Part shown: positions 1 through 13,700 of the stretch, piece after piece
Position numbering within the stretch: the first letter of the stretch is position 1
Layout of the letters: every line of letters starts with the position of its first letter
Origin: Brachypodius melanocephalos
Taxonomy: Eukaryota > Chordata > Aves > Passeriformes > Pycnonotidae
Assembly: GCA_013398615.1 (NCBI GenBank)
Contig: VZSR01003371.1
Span: 6,337,632 to 6,401,631, forward strand
Reading direction: 5' to 3'
Length of the DNA stretch: 64,000 bases
Notes under the pieces: generated by a model
Databases searched by the model: none
What the model saw: the letters and a program-made list of their open reading frames with translations, nothing else
Told to the model about the DNA's origin: nothing
Position numbers and translations under genes: made by a program

Positions 1-64
1 GTTTCCCTGCTTCCCTTTCCCTTGCTGCTCCTTCAGGCCCCTTTGGGAAGGCCTGAACAATTAC
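1..64 (-). other. MXD4: Start of MXD4 intron 5
   Basis: Only the donor end of this intron is present, beginning with gtaatt at 64-59 on the minus strand. The last exon and the 3' UTR should lie to the left of the window. Confidence 0.9.
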
Positions 65-224
65 CTTGTTCAGAGTCAGTGGATATTGTTGATCCCATGC
101 TGTCAGTGCGGATTCGCTCCATGCCCTGCACGGATAGCTGCTCCAACCTGCGCTTGAGGTAGCGGTGCTCCCGCTGTAATTGTTCTTTAATATTTAGAGC
201 TTTTCGGTCCTGTTCTTCCAATTT
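65..224 (-). CDS. MXD4: MXD4 coding exon 5: leucine zipper and phospho-Ser-rich linker
   Basis: The acceptor is ttctctccctttaag and the donor gtaatt (64-59). The exon encodes residues 104-156 plus one base of codon 157. It starts KLEEQDRKALNIKEQL and continues through the zipper to LKRRLEQLSVQ. Heptad positions L105, A112, L119, L126 and L133 are spaced exactly seven apart. After the zipper comes MERIRTDSMGSTISTDSEQ, a Ser/Thr-rich motif shared with MXI1 and MXD1. In human MXD4 the next residues are an acidic stretch (E-V-D-I-E-G), which would start in the missing exon 6. This is the last coding exon inside the window. Confidence 0.95.
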
Positions 225-3200
225 CTTAAAGGGAGAGAAACACAGTGAGCTGACAGTTTGTAACCGTGTCAAAGCATAAGTAACTTAAGGTGTTCTCGTA
301 GACAGTAATTTGAAAGCAATTTAAATATTTTAATTAATTAATATAAAGTTAAAATTAAATTTAGACGTTCAGTTTTTTAGTTAGCATTCTGTAGAGGTCA
401 GTACAATTTTAGCAGGCTGAATTTGTTTCACAATAAGATATATGGTTACAAGGGAAAAAAATAATTTAAAAAAATCCCTGAAACTCTCTTGCCACTAGCA
501 GACATTGCTTGACAAAGACCATATTAACATTGCCTTGGTTGTGGGGAATATTTAAATCATTTTATCAGGTGAAATCGGCATCATCTTTGATAACTCGAGC
601 ACAGCTCAGGTTTCAGTGAGAACATAATGCCCCTTTAGATGAGTCTCTTATTTCACCTATCACCATAAAGGAACCATCGTGAGCCTCTGAATGTTCTCCC
701 TCCTACCACAGGCTATGGAAAATTTTAGCATTTAAAAAGCTTCATTAACAAAAAGCAACATTAATAATATATAGAAGCAGGAATTTACTAACAACTCTCT
801 TTATTCTTGCTTTTTATTTTTCCTTGAACTTCTGCAGAGCAAGTATAATAGTTCTGTGATGTCACCTACAAAGTCGGTGGTATTAATCCAAAATTTCTCA
901 GCAAACAGCCTATGAAAGGATCCTTCATGTATCTACCTAAAATCTGCCCTCTGACAGAATAAAAGCAGGTATTAATTTTGCAAATAAAAAGAATACCTCA
1001 CACACAGTAAAATGTGCTGCACTGTTGGTCCAAATGCAGAAACAGGGATAAAGTATCATTTTATATTTGAACTGAGCCCTCTTTCAAATCACTGGTAGCC
1101 ATTTAAAAAAACCTGGCTACATAATTAGGGAAAAAATTTAAGAGTACAATGGGATTAAAAGCATGAAGGATACACGAATCAAAATACCTATTATTATTTT
1201 AAAAATTATCTATATGATGCAGTAAATTACAGGTTGTAGCAGTAAAAGCACTTTTAAGAGTGAGCAGATTTCTCTGTGAGCTGTGTTTACACGATCACTG
1301 AGATTTAGGAGATGTGCAGGGAGTGAATACAGCTGCTGAAGATTTCTTCCTGCCATCTGAATGAACCTAGGCTTGGTTTTCTGAGGAGAGCAGGCTGGGA
1401 CAGTGCACAGCAGACCACAAGCAAAATCCTTTCAGAGATTTTGCTGTTCCCATGCAAGCCCGAAATAAAAGTGTTTGAAAAAATAATTGACGCTGTTGAA
1501 CAGGGCGGTTTCCTGGCTCAGTGAAATCTGCGTCTTCCGCCACAGTTGAAGCCCCCTCCCAGGCAATGCACTCTGCAGATACTCATCATAGGTGGATACA
1601 CAGTGTTATAATAGGAAAAGGGGTTGGTACATCCATGTACACAACAAACCAAATGTGCCCAATTGATCAGACTTCCTTTTCCTGTATTTTCCTGGCTGCG
1701 ATCCCAAACTCTAACAACTATTTTAGGAAAGAACTCAGTGATTCATATCCAGGAGACTCAAAACTGTCCAATCTTTCAGAGCAGATTTCAATATATGGGG
1801 GGCGTGCATGTGTGAGAAGTTCAGAACTAATGACTGTGTTTGAAATGCCAGCCGGGCACGGGCAAGCTCTGGCAGGGCAGGGGAGGGAGTTGACCTGACA
1901 AGGGGGAGCAATTAAATGCTAACCCAGTTAGGGCAGGTTCAGTTAAAATCTTAAAAAGGAAGTTAAACTTCAGTCTTGGTTTTCAGAAAACGAGTACTTG
2001 ATGCTGTGCAAGACAGATCTGGAAAGAATCTGTTCCCAGCTTTTTTTATCAGCAGCTGAAATGGTAACTGCAGGGCTAATCTCGCACACTCGCCACTTGT
2101 AAAAACAGTTTTTCAATTTGTATGCATAAGCCCGTGATAGGGGGGCAGCCCAAGACAAAAACCACATGCAGTGCCTTTCATGCATGTTAGCCTGAATTAT
2201 AAACAAGAGGTCAAAATCTCAAATGGTAAAAACAGGGGTTGCCCAGCTGGAGTAAATGTGCTTAGAAGTGCTGAAGAAGTAGCTCTGCAAACTTGTTCAC
2301 AAGAATGGTTTTGCTTAAATTAATCTATAATTCTTCATATGAATCACACCTATTTCTGTAACTGCAGTGAGTCTTAAAGCTCTGTATCAGCAGGCTGTTC
2401 TTCAAAATATTCCAAGATTACTGGCAGTGTTCAATTTTGCCTGACACTTTTCTTGACCTGTTTCTCTGTAACACTGAAAAAATGCCAGATGAGTAATTAT
2501 AGTCCTGGACACAGCAGCAGAAACCTGTTCTTTAACTTTTACATTTGAATACCTCTTTGTCTTATTTCTGCACATAAGCCTGTTCCCTGAAAACAATGAC
2601 AGTGAAAATGGGAGTGAAGGAGTCTTTGGAGACAGAAGGCCTGAGGAATAATTTCCTTTGAATTACCTGTGCAAATGTAGAACCTGCACTGCTGCTGGAT
2701 CATAGGTGAGATTTGAGGCTGTTTTTTGTTTTAAACTTGTGTAACAATGGGAGCGGTAACTAACAGGAGACTGCATTTAATTTTTTGTTCCATTTAAATG
2801 AGAATCTGGCCAACAGAATGTTGATGGGAATAAGGCTCACTAATAGATACGATCTTTTTGACTCCATTAATTTTTTCATTATGAATGGATCTGGCTTTTT
2901 ACATTTAAAAAATGCAGTACAATGCTACTTTGCTCAGATCTTAAAAAATAAATGTATTAATCAAATACTTTTTAAAATTATAGTGTAAATCATTAAATAC
3001 ACTAGTTAGTAACTAAGCAGAAATCACAAAACCACTGTTTTATGTATCTGAGATGCTAAATTGCCAAACACTAAACCTTGACACTGTGACTGAAATCCCT
3101 ACAAGTAATAAAGGCCAATAAATCCAGAAGATTGGACATATGGATATGGATTTTGTGTGAAAATTTGTTTCCTCTCTATGGATACACATTCTGGAAGATT

Positions 3201-3240
3201 CTCCCTTGAAAGAAATAAAAACATGGATGGATGTTTTTAC
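225..3240 (-). other. MXD4: MXD4 intron 4 (3,016 bp)
   Basis: The intron is AT-rich and has no recognisable gene or repeat family. It contains an attttaattaattaatat tract near 327-345 with overlapping TAAT homeodomain-type cores. Short open frames on both strands (for example 1521-1898 and 1970-2206) look like chance: they have no domain and no splice support. Confidence 0.85.
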
Positions 3241-3355
3241 CTTGATATGCATCTTAGCTCTTTTCAACAGACTTAGAGTGGTGTGTCTGGTGCTGTCCGG
3301 CCCGAGAGGCACAAGCTGTTTTAGCTGTTCCAAATATAGCCGGAGTTTAGCCCGC
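3241..3355 (-). CDS. MXD4: MXD4 coding exon 4: helix-loop-helix
   Basis: The acceptor reads ttaatgattgcag and the donor gtaaaa. The exon completes Arg65 and encodes residues 66-103, starting RAKLRLYLEQLKQLVPLG (helix 1 and start of the loop), then the loop PDSTRHTT and helix 2 LSLLKRAKMHIK. This is the dimerization core that pairs with MAX. Arg66, the third DNA-reading residue, is the first whole codon. The exon ends on a complete codon (phase 0). The sequence agrees with the family everywhere I can judge. The surrounding open frame runs beyond both splice sites, but the parts outside 3241-3355 are intronic and do not resemble MXD proteins. Confidence 0.96.
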
Positions 3356-6300
3356 CTGCAATCATTAAAAACGAAGAGCGTTGTAGTGGAGTTGCACCCG
3401 AACAGAATATCCTCTATGCAAACACCATCTGTTTGCAGGATCTCTGTGCACAACTCGAGTCAACGGTGGCTTCCTTTCCCCTCCCTTTGGCAAAGTTTCA
3501 GACCGAAAGGTCACTTGAAATGCAGTAACGCTGCTTGGCACACTCAGACAGGAGGCTCCTACCTGTATTTCAAAGCAGTTTGCTCAGCCTGGTCAGTCCC
3601 ATCTTAACCAAAGGGGAGTATGTTCAGAGATCTGAGACAGCCAGGCAAGGCTGCACATTCAACCTATGGCTGGGTAAGGAAAAAAAAACTGGGATTTTGC
3701 TCCAGTGCAGTGATTTCTGCAGGCACAGACAGAGCTGTGGACAACTACACACCCTGATCCCTCTCTCCCCATTCCTATCCCTGCCTGCTGCCATAGGACA
3801 CACTCCAGCTATGCAAGCCAAGGGCATCCACGCAGCTCTTCACAGCTCAGAGCTGTTTCCAGCCATGGTTTATCGATGTATTTTAACAGGGAGGTCCTGA
3901 TGCTCCCTTCTACTGACCCACAGTCCCCCCAGAAGGAGACATTCTTCCTCTCACTGTACAGTGTTTGTTATAAAGACACAAGAAAAAACATTTCCAGCCA
4001 CATGCCTCAACAACAGGGTCCTGCTTTCTCTGTTACTCCTTTGCAAGTAGCACCACTGCTGCTCTCAAAAACTGCTGCTATTAACAGGCTCTCCTGTACT
4101 ACTGCCATTAATCTATCAGTAAAAAGAAGATGAACAAAGTACTATTTCTACAAATGTTTTCCAAACTAGAGAGCAGTTGGCAATACAACAGTCCATGAAA
4201 CAGTTGCTTGACCTATCCAAAACAAGGCAGTGGCTAACCAAAGAACCGCATGCAAGTGTGTTTCTACAGTTACATCCTAAAGAAAACCTCTCCTGGTTTT
4301 AATTCACAGCCCTTGAACAGGAATCCACATGGTTCTGCAATGAGATAGAAATGGATGTGGAAGTGCTTCTATGAATAACTACTATTCTCCTTTCTCCCAG
4401 CCTGTTACAGGCTGAGCAAAGCCGTGACCTGGAGCCATCACCCTCACAGCCGTAAGAGTAACCGAAGCAGATCACAGCTGTGAGGTGAATAATCATATTT
4501 TTCAAATTTGCTTGATGCTGCATGAAAGATACAAACACTGCAGGGAATTCAACACTTCTGGTCAAGAATGAAGTTTCTTTTGAACAGTGAGTTCAGAACC
4601 ACAGTCCAGCACCAGTGTTTGAAATGCAGCTGAAGAGGATTTAATATGCACCAAATGACAAATTACACATGTGTAATTGGAATGATTAGTGCAATGTGAA
4701 AACAACCTGAGAATTAATGGTGAAAAAACCCGAAGCAAAATAGAATCTAATACAGAACAGTAATGACTACATACTCACACATTTAGTTCTGCCTGCCTAT
4801 AAATCAGCAGTGTACTAGGTAAAAATCACAAAGCGTTACCATAATTTTTTTCCTTTTTTCTTCAAGCCACTTAGGGAAAAAGGATTTTTGGTGAAAATGT
4901 GATTCACAAGACAAAACTGATGTCAGACTTTTTTGTTTAGGCCTGGGGTTTGTTTTTAAATACAAGGCTCTAAACTTAAGCATCTAAATGCTTTTATTTA
5001 AACACCACGAACAAAGACTGGCCTAAGTATTCACAAAAATAGCCTCCATCAGATCTGTTGAGGCTGCTACCTAAACTGGGATATTGATCTTTAAAATAGT
5101 GAAATACCCAAATTAGGGACTACTGGTATTTATACAGAAAATCTTAATGAGGCAAATTTTTATTTTTGTGTCTGTAATCTCTAACAATGACCTGAGTGGG
5201 TTTGCATTTTAATACAAAAACCAGGGACTAAATTCAAATAATATTGTTGTTTTCTAAATGGCCTCTGAACATACACACAAGTCTGCATCACTCAGCCTAA
5301 CCTGGATGCAACTGCATTCAGACTGATGACAAGAAAGGAGGGACTGAAGATGAAGAAGGATGTGGGAAGGAAGAGGAGAAGGGTAATACCAAACAGTAAA
5401 TAGAGAGGTAAACACCTTGAAATGGAATGATCAATATACTCAGAGCAATTAAAAGTCTGATAAGAAATATGCAGAACTGTTGATCTGAGATTTACTTAGT
5501 ATTAATATTGGAAAACATTAACAAAACCAGACTACATACTAAACTTATCTGCCTTTTGCTATTTGAGGAAAGTTTGATTACCACAGGGAGAAGAAAGTAA
5601 GGCTTTAGTGCACTTCCTTGCAATCAACTGGGAAGTTCACAGAAATATCACCAAGGTTCAGGGGCATAGTTATGTGCCTTTTTAAGGCACAAACTCTTTT
5701 ATGTTACCTGCCAGCCCAGTAGAGCAGGACTTTACAGGAAGAACATGGGACTGAATCTAAGAAGAGTATTTCAAATGACCAGTGAGAAGAATTAAAAGAG
5801 GTGAATATTAACAAAACTGCTTTAAGGCTTTTCAGTGCTACCAACTGATACTGATTGCAGTAAATGTAATAAACATAGTTGCTGAAAGACGTCCTCCTCT
5901 AACTTCACCTTTTTTTTCTTAAAAGGACTTTTCTTCCATCTAATTATTCAGCACCAATTAATCCATTACAGATTTTAAAGCATAAACTTTACACAGATCT
6001 TTACATAAATGCAGACATGTTTATGTGACTAGTTCATAGATTATAATCAATGGCATAGATTGTGAACGTACCAAAAAAAAACCAAACCAGCCCACCACAA
6101 CTCCTCTGGCACTGGAGTAAATATCCCCCCATTTTTCATCTTGCACATCTTAGAAAAAACTGTAAGAATGTAAGAAAACATTTCAGGCATGTTACGTTAA
6201 CAGATCACACCAGCAGGAACAAGGGACTCAAACTTCACAGCAGGTAAGTTGTCTCGTACAGACTCTGCCAGCACTAATTTCTCTCTTTTTCTGCAGGGAC

Positions 6301-7447
6301 CTGACAGTTTTTGCTTTTCCTCGGCTGCCTGTGACCACAGGAGGAGGGAAAAGCACTCACAGAGGTAATCACAGCCAGAGCTGCTTTGTGTTTTGCAGCT
6401 CACGCCTTAAATTCCACCTAAAAAAATAACAAAAAGAAAGGGGAAAAAAAGCAGCCTGGTGTCAGAGCAACAGGGTAACAGTCTCTGTGCATGAGACGTG
6501 GCTGAAGTTTGGTAATTACACTCTCCTCCAGCTTCCAACCCCCGTGCTACGCCTTTGCCCACACCCAGTGTATCAGGCCTGGACACCACAGCCAACAGCA
6601 GAGGGCACTTTCCTCACCTCAGGTGGATGCACAGAAATATCCCCTTCATCACTGGTACTGATTGCATCTTGGAAGATAGGGATCTCAAAAATGCCATCCA
6701 GAATCCAATTCAAGCCTGCAGCTTTCTGGTTTGGGTGTAGCCCCACATATGGAGAGGTGCATGGGTGCCCAGTCTGATTTATCACGTTGTCCTTTGTGCC
6801 AGATGATAAAGGGGTTTCAGATGCTCAAGACTCCAGTGTTTCTCCGTATGCAAGTTCACAGCAGGGTCCTCTGAGTCTGCTTTTCTAGTGCTTGATAAGC
6901 CCAGGCTGGTCAGCATTCCAGGGCAGTGGCCATGTCTAGCAGCTGTCTGGTGGTTTCTGACATTCACATAAAGGACAAAGCCACCTGCTGACAACTGACC
7001 CAAAGGCTACCAGCTGGAATTGCCTTAAACTGGTTTTGATTCCATGTAAGCCATGAGGGGCAATAGAGGCAGGGGTTTCAGAGCCCATAGCAGAATGAAT
7101 CCTGGAACCCCACAGCAAGGAGGGACAAAGCAGCAAAAAGGTGGTATTAAGAACTTTCCTATAGCACAAGAACATCCACCAGAAGACCATCACAGGAAGA
7201 CCACTCACTGACTTTAGCCTTTAGAGACTCTAGTTTGCTCAAGTATTTGGCTATGAAAAGGCAGGTTCACCACTTCTCAAAGAAAGGGTAGCCATATAAA
7301 TGTATATTAAGATCTTTGGCCCTAATCAATTTCAAAATGGTGTTAAATGAGTCTTTAAAATAATAATCATTAAGCTTTGCTGCATATATAAAATCCCATA
7401 TGGAAATCCAAGCAGCACACCAAGAAATGGAATACTAAGATGCAGGG

Positions 7448-7464
7448 AAAAAAAAAAAAAAAAA
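7448..7464 (+). repeat. A17 homopolymer
   Basis: An uninterrupted run of 17 A residues in intron 3. It is not attached to a recognised retroelement. Confidence 0.9.
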
Positions 7465-7633
7465 GAGAAACAAGAAAGTCCATTGTTCACCCTGGATAAT
7501 CTTCATTCCAAGGAAACTGCAACAACTCCAAGAAATTCCTACAACTACTTGACAGGCAGTTGCAATGGGAACAAAATACTTCTCTGTAGGGCTAAATAAT
7601 ACAACAAAAGGCAATGGCTGTGAATTCAGAGGT

Positions 7634-7745
7634 TCAGGGTGGACATTGGGAAACAAATTTTTTATTGGGGCAGTGGTGCACAACCAGAATAGGTTGCCCA
7701 GAAAGACAATCCTTGGAGGTTCTTAAAGATTTACCCAGAGCGAGC
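7634..7745 (+). mobile_element. Old CR1 LINE fragment
   Basis: The stretch reads like a decayed copy of the CR1 3' region: a 'ttggacattaggaaa..cttcttt'-like part, then 'accagaataggttgcccagaaag', then 'tccttggaggttcttaaag'. The order and spacing match the CR1 segment with a lesion-marked 'ggaacaggttgcccagagag' core. It is short and divergent, so it is an old, dead copy in the antisense orientation to MXD4. The borders are approximate. Confidence 0.7.
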
Positions 7746-10700
7746 CATAAACAGACACACGTTCATGTCCATGAACATGTAAATCCAAGATTGCCTGTTA
7801 CCCTTCAGCATTTGATTCCCAAGATTGCACCCATTCATGTACCAGCAAAACATCCACAGCTGTGTGCCTTAAACCCGTGCCACTCTGATTGCCAGAATGC
7901 TGGTAGGTTTGTGGAGTGACCTGATCCACTGCAGCCCTTCCACAGGGGCTCACCAGGGCTTTTTCAGTTCCAGCACAGCAGAGAGAAATGCCCTGCAGCC
8001 AGTCAGAGAGCAGACAGGTGTTCAAGGAGTAGTTGCACAGTTTTTTGACAGCAGCAAAGGTGTGTTTCCTAAACCATTTAAGTATAAATCCACAGGCTTT
8101 ACTCAGAGGCCACTGAGCTGCACAAACCCAGCTGCAAAGGCAAGGTGCATATTCCAAATAAGCTGCTCAGTCCTCAGCATGGCATGTCTCAGCCAGGCCC
8201 TGGTGACATTAAATGGCCACAGACACTCATGGATACAGGGTGAGAGCACTGAGTTCCCGTGAAATGTGTGCCTGCCCATCCTGTCAGTCCTGCTGGGCAC
8301 TCCCTGCAGACAAGCTTCCAACAGCCCTCCACGTGTTTCTGGTAGGTAGCACGGGGTGGGTATTTCCTGGAAGCTGCATCCAAAGACAAACAGTTCCCAC
8401 TGCTGGCATTTGTTCCTGACTGCCAGAGGTCACTTGCTGAAAGTGTCAGAAGGGCCATACTCATCTATTTCTGAACAATTGTGAGCAGGAGCATATAACT
8501 CACTACAGAGAAGTCAAATTCATGACAAGTGTTCACCTTGCACATCTTCCAGGTCTCATTCCCCAGCCACCACAGAGCACAACAATGACTCTCACGTGTA
8601 CCCATTCTCTGCTGACCCAGAGCTGGCTGTAGAAAGCAAGGAGCAACTCTATCAGCAGTTTGTAATCCTGTGGGAAGTCCCAGAACAGTTCTGCCTGGTC
8701 CACACCTGCTCCTTGCTAGTAGCAGACTACCCAGTCTGGCAATGGAGCTATCCTGGCCATACTGGCATCTCAGACATGCAGCATCTCCAGCTGATGGGCA
8801 GCAAGGATTTGGAAGGTTAGGGAATGGCCAAAAAGCTGCTAAATGTCTGCATTCCCACACTGCATGCACTGAATTTCCCTTCACGCTGGCTCCAGCAGAT
8901 GTTGGCTGGGTTAGACATGATGTTGTTGCTTCCACATGCACAGCTCATCATACCTCTCACCACAGTGCACCACTGAAGCAGGCATGAAACAATGCTGGCC
9001 TCAGAAGCAAGCCCTAACTGTGCTTTCTGTAGGGTGCCTTAGTGCTAAAAACACTTGTGTGACTGAACATGTGTCTGTGTTTCAGATGTCCCAATTTTAC
9101 TCCACTAAACTCTGTGTACGGGAAGTTGACATACTCTCAAATCAACTGCTAGGTATGTTTGATGCTCTTCTGAAAAGAAAAGGACACTATATATCAAACT
9201 CTAGCAATGCCATCACTACAAGCCACAGCAGTGAGAATAACCAATAGATTTTAAATAGATGTAAAAATTAAAAAATCATCATTCCTGTACATTAACCATT
9301 TTGGTCCAAAAAACCAGACAGCATCAGACCCTATCACAAGGGAAATTCACTACAAACATAATAAAAACTAAAACCTGACTTCAAAGAATAGAAATGTATT
9401 TGAAATTAATCTAGAAGACACATTATTACAAACTGGACAGAGTTACCTAGGCATTTCAGATTTCTTCTCTAATGTTTCACATTTTTTCCACATGCAAACC
9501 TATCGTGGTACTGTGCAAGGAAGTTAATACACAAAGGTTTAAATATAGAGCAGTTACTAAATTTTTCATTGTTGCATAATGACTATGTAATCTGGCTTAA
9601 TAATGTGCATAGGGTAAAGTCAGAGAAGAATCTCTGCACCAAAAATTCACTTCTGGGGTCAAATGTTATCCAGACACACTATGAACCAAAACAGTCTGGC
9701 CTGAGCCCACAACTTTGGGTTAGAGATACCAGCAGTGAACTAATGGTTGTGTTTCCTCCTTAAAGCAAGGTGATTTTATCTCCCTGCCAGACATGAAATT
9801 CAGCATAAAATACAGAAGTGAGCTAACTGCAATTGTAAGACAGTCATATTTTTTACAGGAAGACTCTTCACAGATTTATTGATGAAATGCAAATACCTGC
9901 ATACAGGGAGCACTCAACTTTTAGACAGAATCAGCAAAGAGAAGCTCAGCATACTTTGTGACATGCACTGGGTCAGGATGAACACAGACAGCATTGTTAC
10001 TCATAAACATCATTATTTCAAACTTTTGAAAAAATGCAGAAATGAAGCAGTAAAAACTTCCCCAGTGTGACTTCAGGGTTCACCTGCCACCAAGGTAAAA
10101 CGAGGGCGAGAAACTCTGCCTGGCTGCTGATACCAGGTTCAATCCCTTCTTACTGGAGCTTGACACAACAAGGCAACATCTTTTAAGGGCTGCAGCTCTT
10201 TTTATTCTGTGCACAGTCACACTCTAAAATGGTGACAGAATTTTGCTGCTAATTGTTTTAATGGTACTGAAAATTTAATATGTTTATATTATTTTGTGTA
10301 GTCCTGGGTATCATGGCCACATATGCAATGTTGGTAATCATCTATTATATACCCAACTTGCTTAGCAGAAGCATACTTGCCTTGCTCCTCTTTAAGCTAA
10401 CACTTTCATTAAAGTGTCAGGAATTACATATTTACAGCTCTATGAGACTTTTTATAACCTACCAAAGATGACTCTGTACTAATTAAAACACGTTTGTTTA
10501 CTAAGGCATTTAAAGAGATTATTTATAAGCTCCCATCTTATGAAATCACAGAAATTCAATCAGATAAATGGTTCTAAAGAAACCTATTTATTAATGGTCC
10601 AGACAGTATTTAGCATACCTCCAGCAAAATATTAAACATAATGGAAAATAAAGCAACCCTCCCCTGCAATAAAAAAAATCCTGTTTCTTTCAGATTTATT

Positions 10701-13700
10701 TCACTCAGAAACACTTTTAATACTTTCTCCTCTACAAAGGATACCTCAAATACTTCCTTTTTTTTCTAAAAGATGCTCTAGTTCACACTAGAGCTGCACA
10801 GTCTATTTCAACACACAACAAATATGCTTTAGTGAAAAGGAAAGAAAACCTCTTAGTATTAAAGCACTGTACCATAGCAAGGCACCCAGTGTGCAGATTG
10901 GTCCGAGATGTGTGAAAAGCTTGCTCACAGCTGAGTGCCTTGGAGTCAAACCCAGAAAATGCAGTCTTGCTCTTACAGCAAACCTCTTCGCTTTTTATTA
11001 TCCAAGGAAAGGTAAACCAAACACCAGTTCTGCAGTAAGCTGGGGGTCTTTTTCATGTTAAAAACAAATGCCTGAACTTTGTGTGCTGGTGAAGATTCAT
11101 CCAGGGCCTTTCTTGTCTAACACTTCATAGAGCCTCTGCAACTAAATTTAGCAGTAAAGCCCGTATGGAAACCAGCAGACAAGAAGAGCAGCAAGTGCCT
11201 AATTGCAGTGATTGTTAGTGAATTAAATGCAATAGCCCTACAATCAGTGCAACTGCCTGCTTTATTTACTGTGGTATTAACTGGGAGTTTCATCCTCAAT
11301 ATGCATTTCCAGCATGCTGAATACTTGTGTGCATCTGCTCTGCTAAATTGAAAGCAGCCACATTGCTTTAGCAGCCAAGTGGTCTTGGGGTACTTTGGAA
11401 GTGTCCAAACACAGGATAACAACAGCTGCAAGTGCCTATTACCACCACAAGCTTTCAGAAAGTCAGTGCTGCTCTGGACTTATCTGCAAGTTTTCATGTG
11501 AATAGTGCTCAGCAACGTCTGGTGCTGTTCCTAATGCTAAGGAAATAGAAGAAAACCTCTGCTGCCTGTTAACACAGCCTATGATTTCCATGTTTTGCAC
11601 ATTTTATCGCTATGAAAAATATTTTAGTTTTTTTTACACTGTATCTAAATGCACACTGCAGCAGTTCCAGTGCATTTTATGTACTCTCCCTTAGTGCCAC
11701 GTCAGCCCACTGAGTCCAGACTCCACACTTGACCTTTACCTTTTCACCTTCCAAAAGATGCCACTTGTTCACGGTCTAGAACATATACATGGAACCAGAA
11801 CTTACTCCTGCATCTTTCAGTACAGTAAGTTAATGGAAGCATATGCAGTGCCACAAATGCATGCATTTTTGCCAGCTAAGCCTCTTTGCAGCAGTGCACA
11901 GAAAGCTCACTGGGATACAAACTGGGGACAGACACAGTGGCTGGTCTGTGAGAGGGAAGCTGCTGACTCCTAAAAGAGGGAATACCTGGCGGACCTTGCT
12001 GCCCATGTTGCCTCCTTTGTCTCTTCCTCCATTACCCATCCCTCCAGTAGCTCCTTGCTGAATGCAGTGATAATTGCCTGTCCTAAGTTACTGGGCTACA
12101 TAAACATTTCCTCATCCCTCAAAATGCCCACAAGGAGACTTTGATGCACTTTATGCCCTGGTTCCCACTAGAGGGTGAGCTGTGGTTACCCATGTGCTGC
12201 CATAAGCCAGGGACATCAGCTAAGCTGGGCAAATGGCAGCAGCTCCCGATGCTTGCTTTGGGCTGAACTGACCCTGCACAGCAACGTGGACAACACAGCA
12301 CGAGAGACCTGACCAGAGCCTCAGCAGCTGGTGGCTGGCCAGACTGCCCACGTGCTGTCCCTTCAGGAATGTACCCAGCAGCAGAAGCAGACAGACTGAT
12401 GAGCGCCCCAGAGTCACATCTGACTTTGGCCAGCAGAAGAAATAAAAGCCCTGTGGCACAGTTAGTGCCTGTTGCTGTACTGCTCCTCAACCTTCTCCCA
12501 CTCGAGCTCTCCTGCCTGCAAAGTGAGCACGAGCTGTCAGAGGCGTGCGAGGTGTGACAGAGATGTGTCACACGACGGTGCACGCTCACCCACGTCCCTG
12601 CACCGCCCGCAGACCAAGCCAGCAGCACAGGAGACACCAGAGGAGCGCTTGGGCAAGGCAAGGCACAGACACGACCACGTCAGCAAGGACTCCAGGGCAG
12701 ATGGAACACCAGCAGCTCTGACTGATCTGTTTTACCCACTGGGGAGCCACAGCCTTAGGCTTTGCAGTAGTTAGAGCTGCAGGACCATCATCTGACCACT
12801 CTCATCTCCCCTCCTTGTTTTTTTTCTAGACGACTCCCTGCAGGCAGGCTTTTCCTCACAGCTTTGCTCATACTTGAGCCATCCCACTGTCTTAAGCTGC
12901 TCTTATTTGAAGAGCAGCCATGAAAGGTTTAAAAGCCCTTCATTGTCTCGGATCTCAGCAATAACTAACAGCAACACACAGAAATCTGAGATGTCCTTCA
13001 TGGGAAATGTCAACAGGAATTTACAAGCTATACAGGGATTCTCAAAAGCATCACAAGCAAAAGTAATGGCAGCTGGATATCATTTGTCTTTCCTGGATGG
13101 TGTCCATCATAAATTTACATGTATAATATCATTCTACATCCTTTGACCATAGGCAATAAATCTCTGACCTTGCAAGAATCTGTAGCAACAGAAATCAAAC
13201 ATTATGGAAACAGCTGAAACCCATTGCAGTATGTTTTTGCCCTTGTATGGATTTCTTTTCTTCTGCAAAAGGGAAAAAAAAAGGAGATTCCAACCTATAT
13301 TTTAGCATTTCAGCCTTTAGGTTGTGCTCATCTATTAAGAACAGTTTTCTGTATTATAAACCTTCAAAGTCAATGTCAGACAAATAGGAACAATTCTTAA
13401 GAGCTATAGAAAAGGAATTTCTTTTTCAGGTGTCATCTATTTTTAGCCCTGTTATCTACTGATTGTCTTTAACATTTACCTCTCAAACACTTTTAAGCAA
13501 TAGTGAGGGAGGTGTCACCTGGTACCACCAGCTCAGCATCACACATTAGGTACCTACCTAATCCAGGCACATGAACAACACTGCCTTGTAGAGAAATACA
13601 TGAATGATGGAAATACAACTGTGCATACTGAAAACAGTCGACAAAAAACTAATCAGCCATGCTTTTAATAAACTTATTTAATACTTTGTTCAGCCAGCCA

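Noticed and set aside
3040..3453. The full 137-codon minus-strand frame around MXD4 exon 4 as a separate gene
   Set aside because: Only 3355-3241 is MXD4. Both ends are cut by proper splice sites, and the flanks are intron.
10120..10170. ggttcaatccc, like the T-loop region of a tRNA
   Set aside because: No acceptor stem, anticodon arm or D-loop can be paired around it.
12119..12661. Minus-strand 180-codon frame in intron 3
   Set aside because: Cys/Ser-rich with no domain and no splice-supported borders; it looks like chance in a GC-richer stretch.
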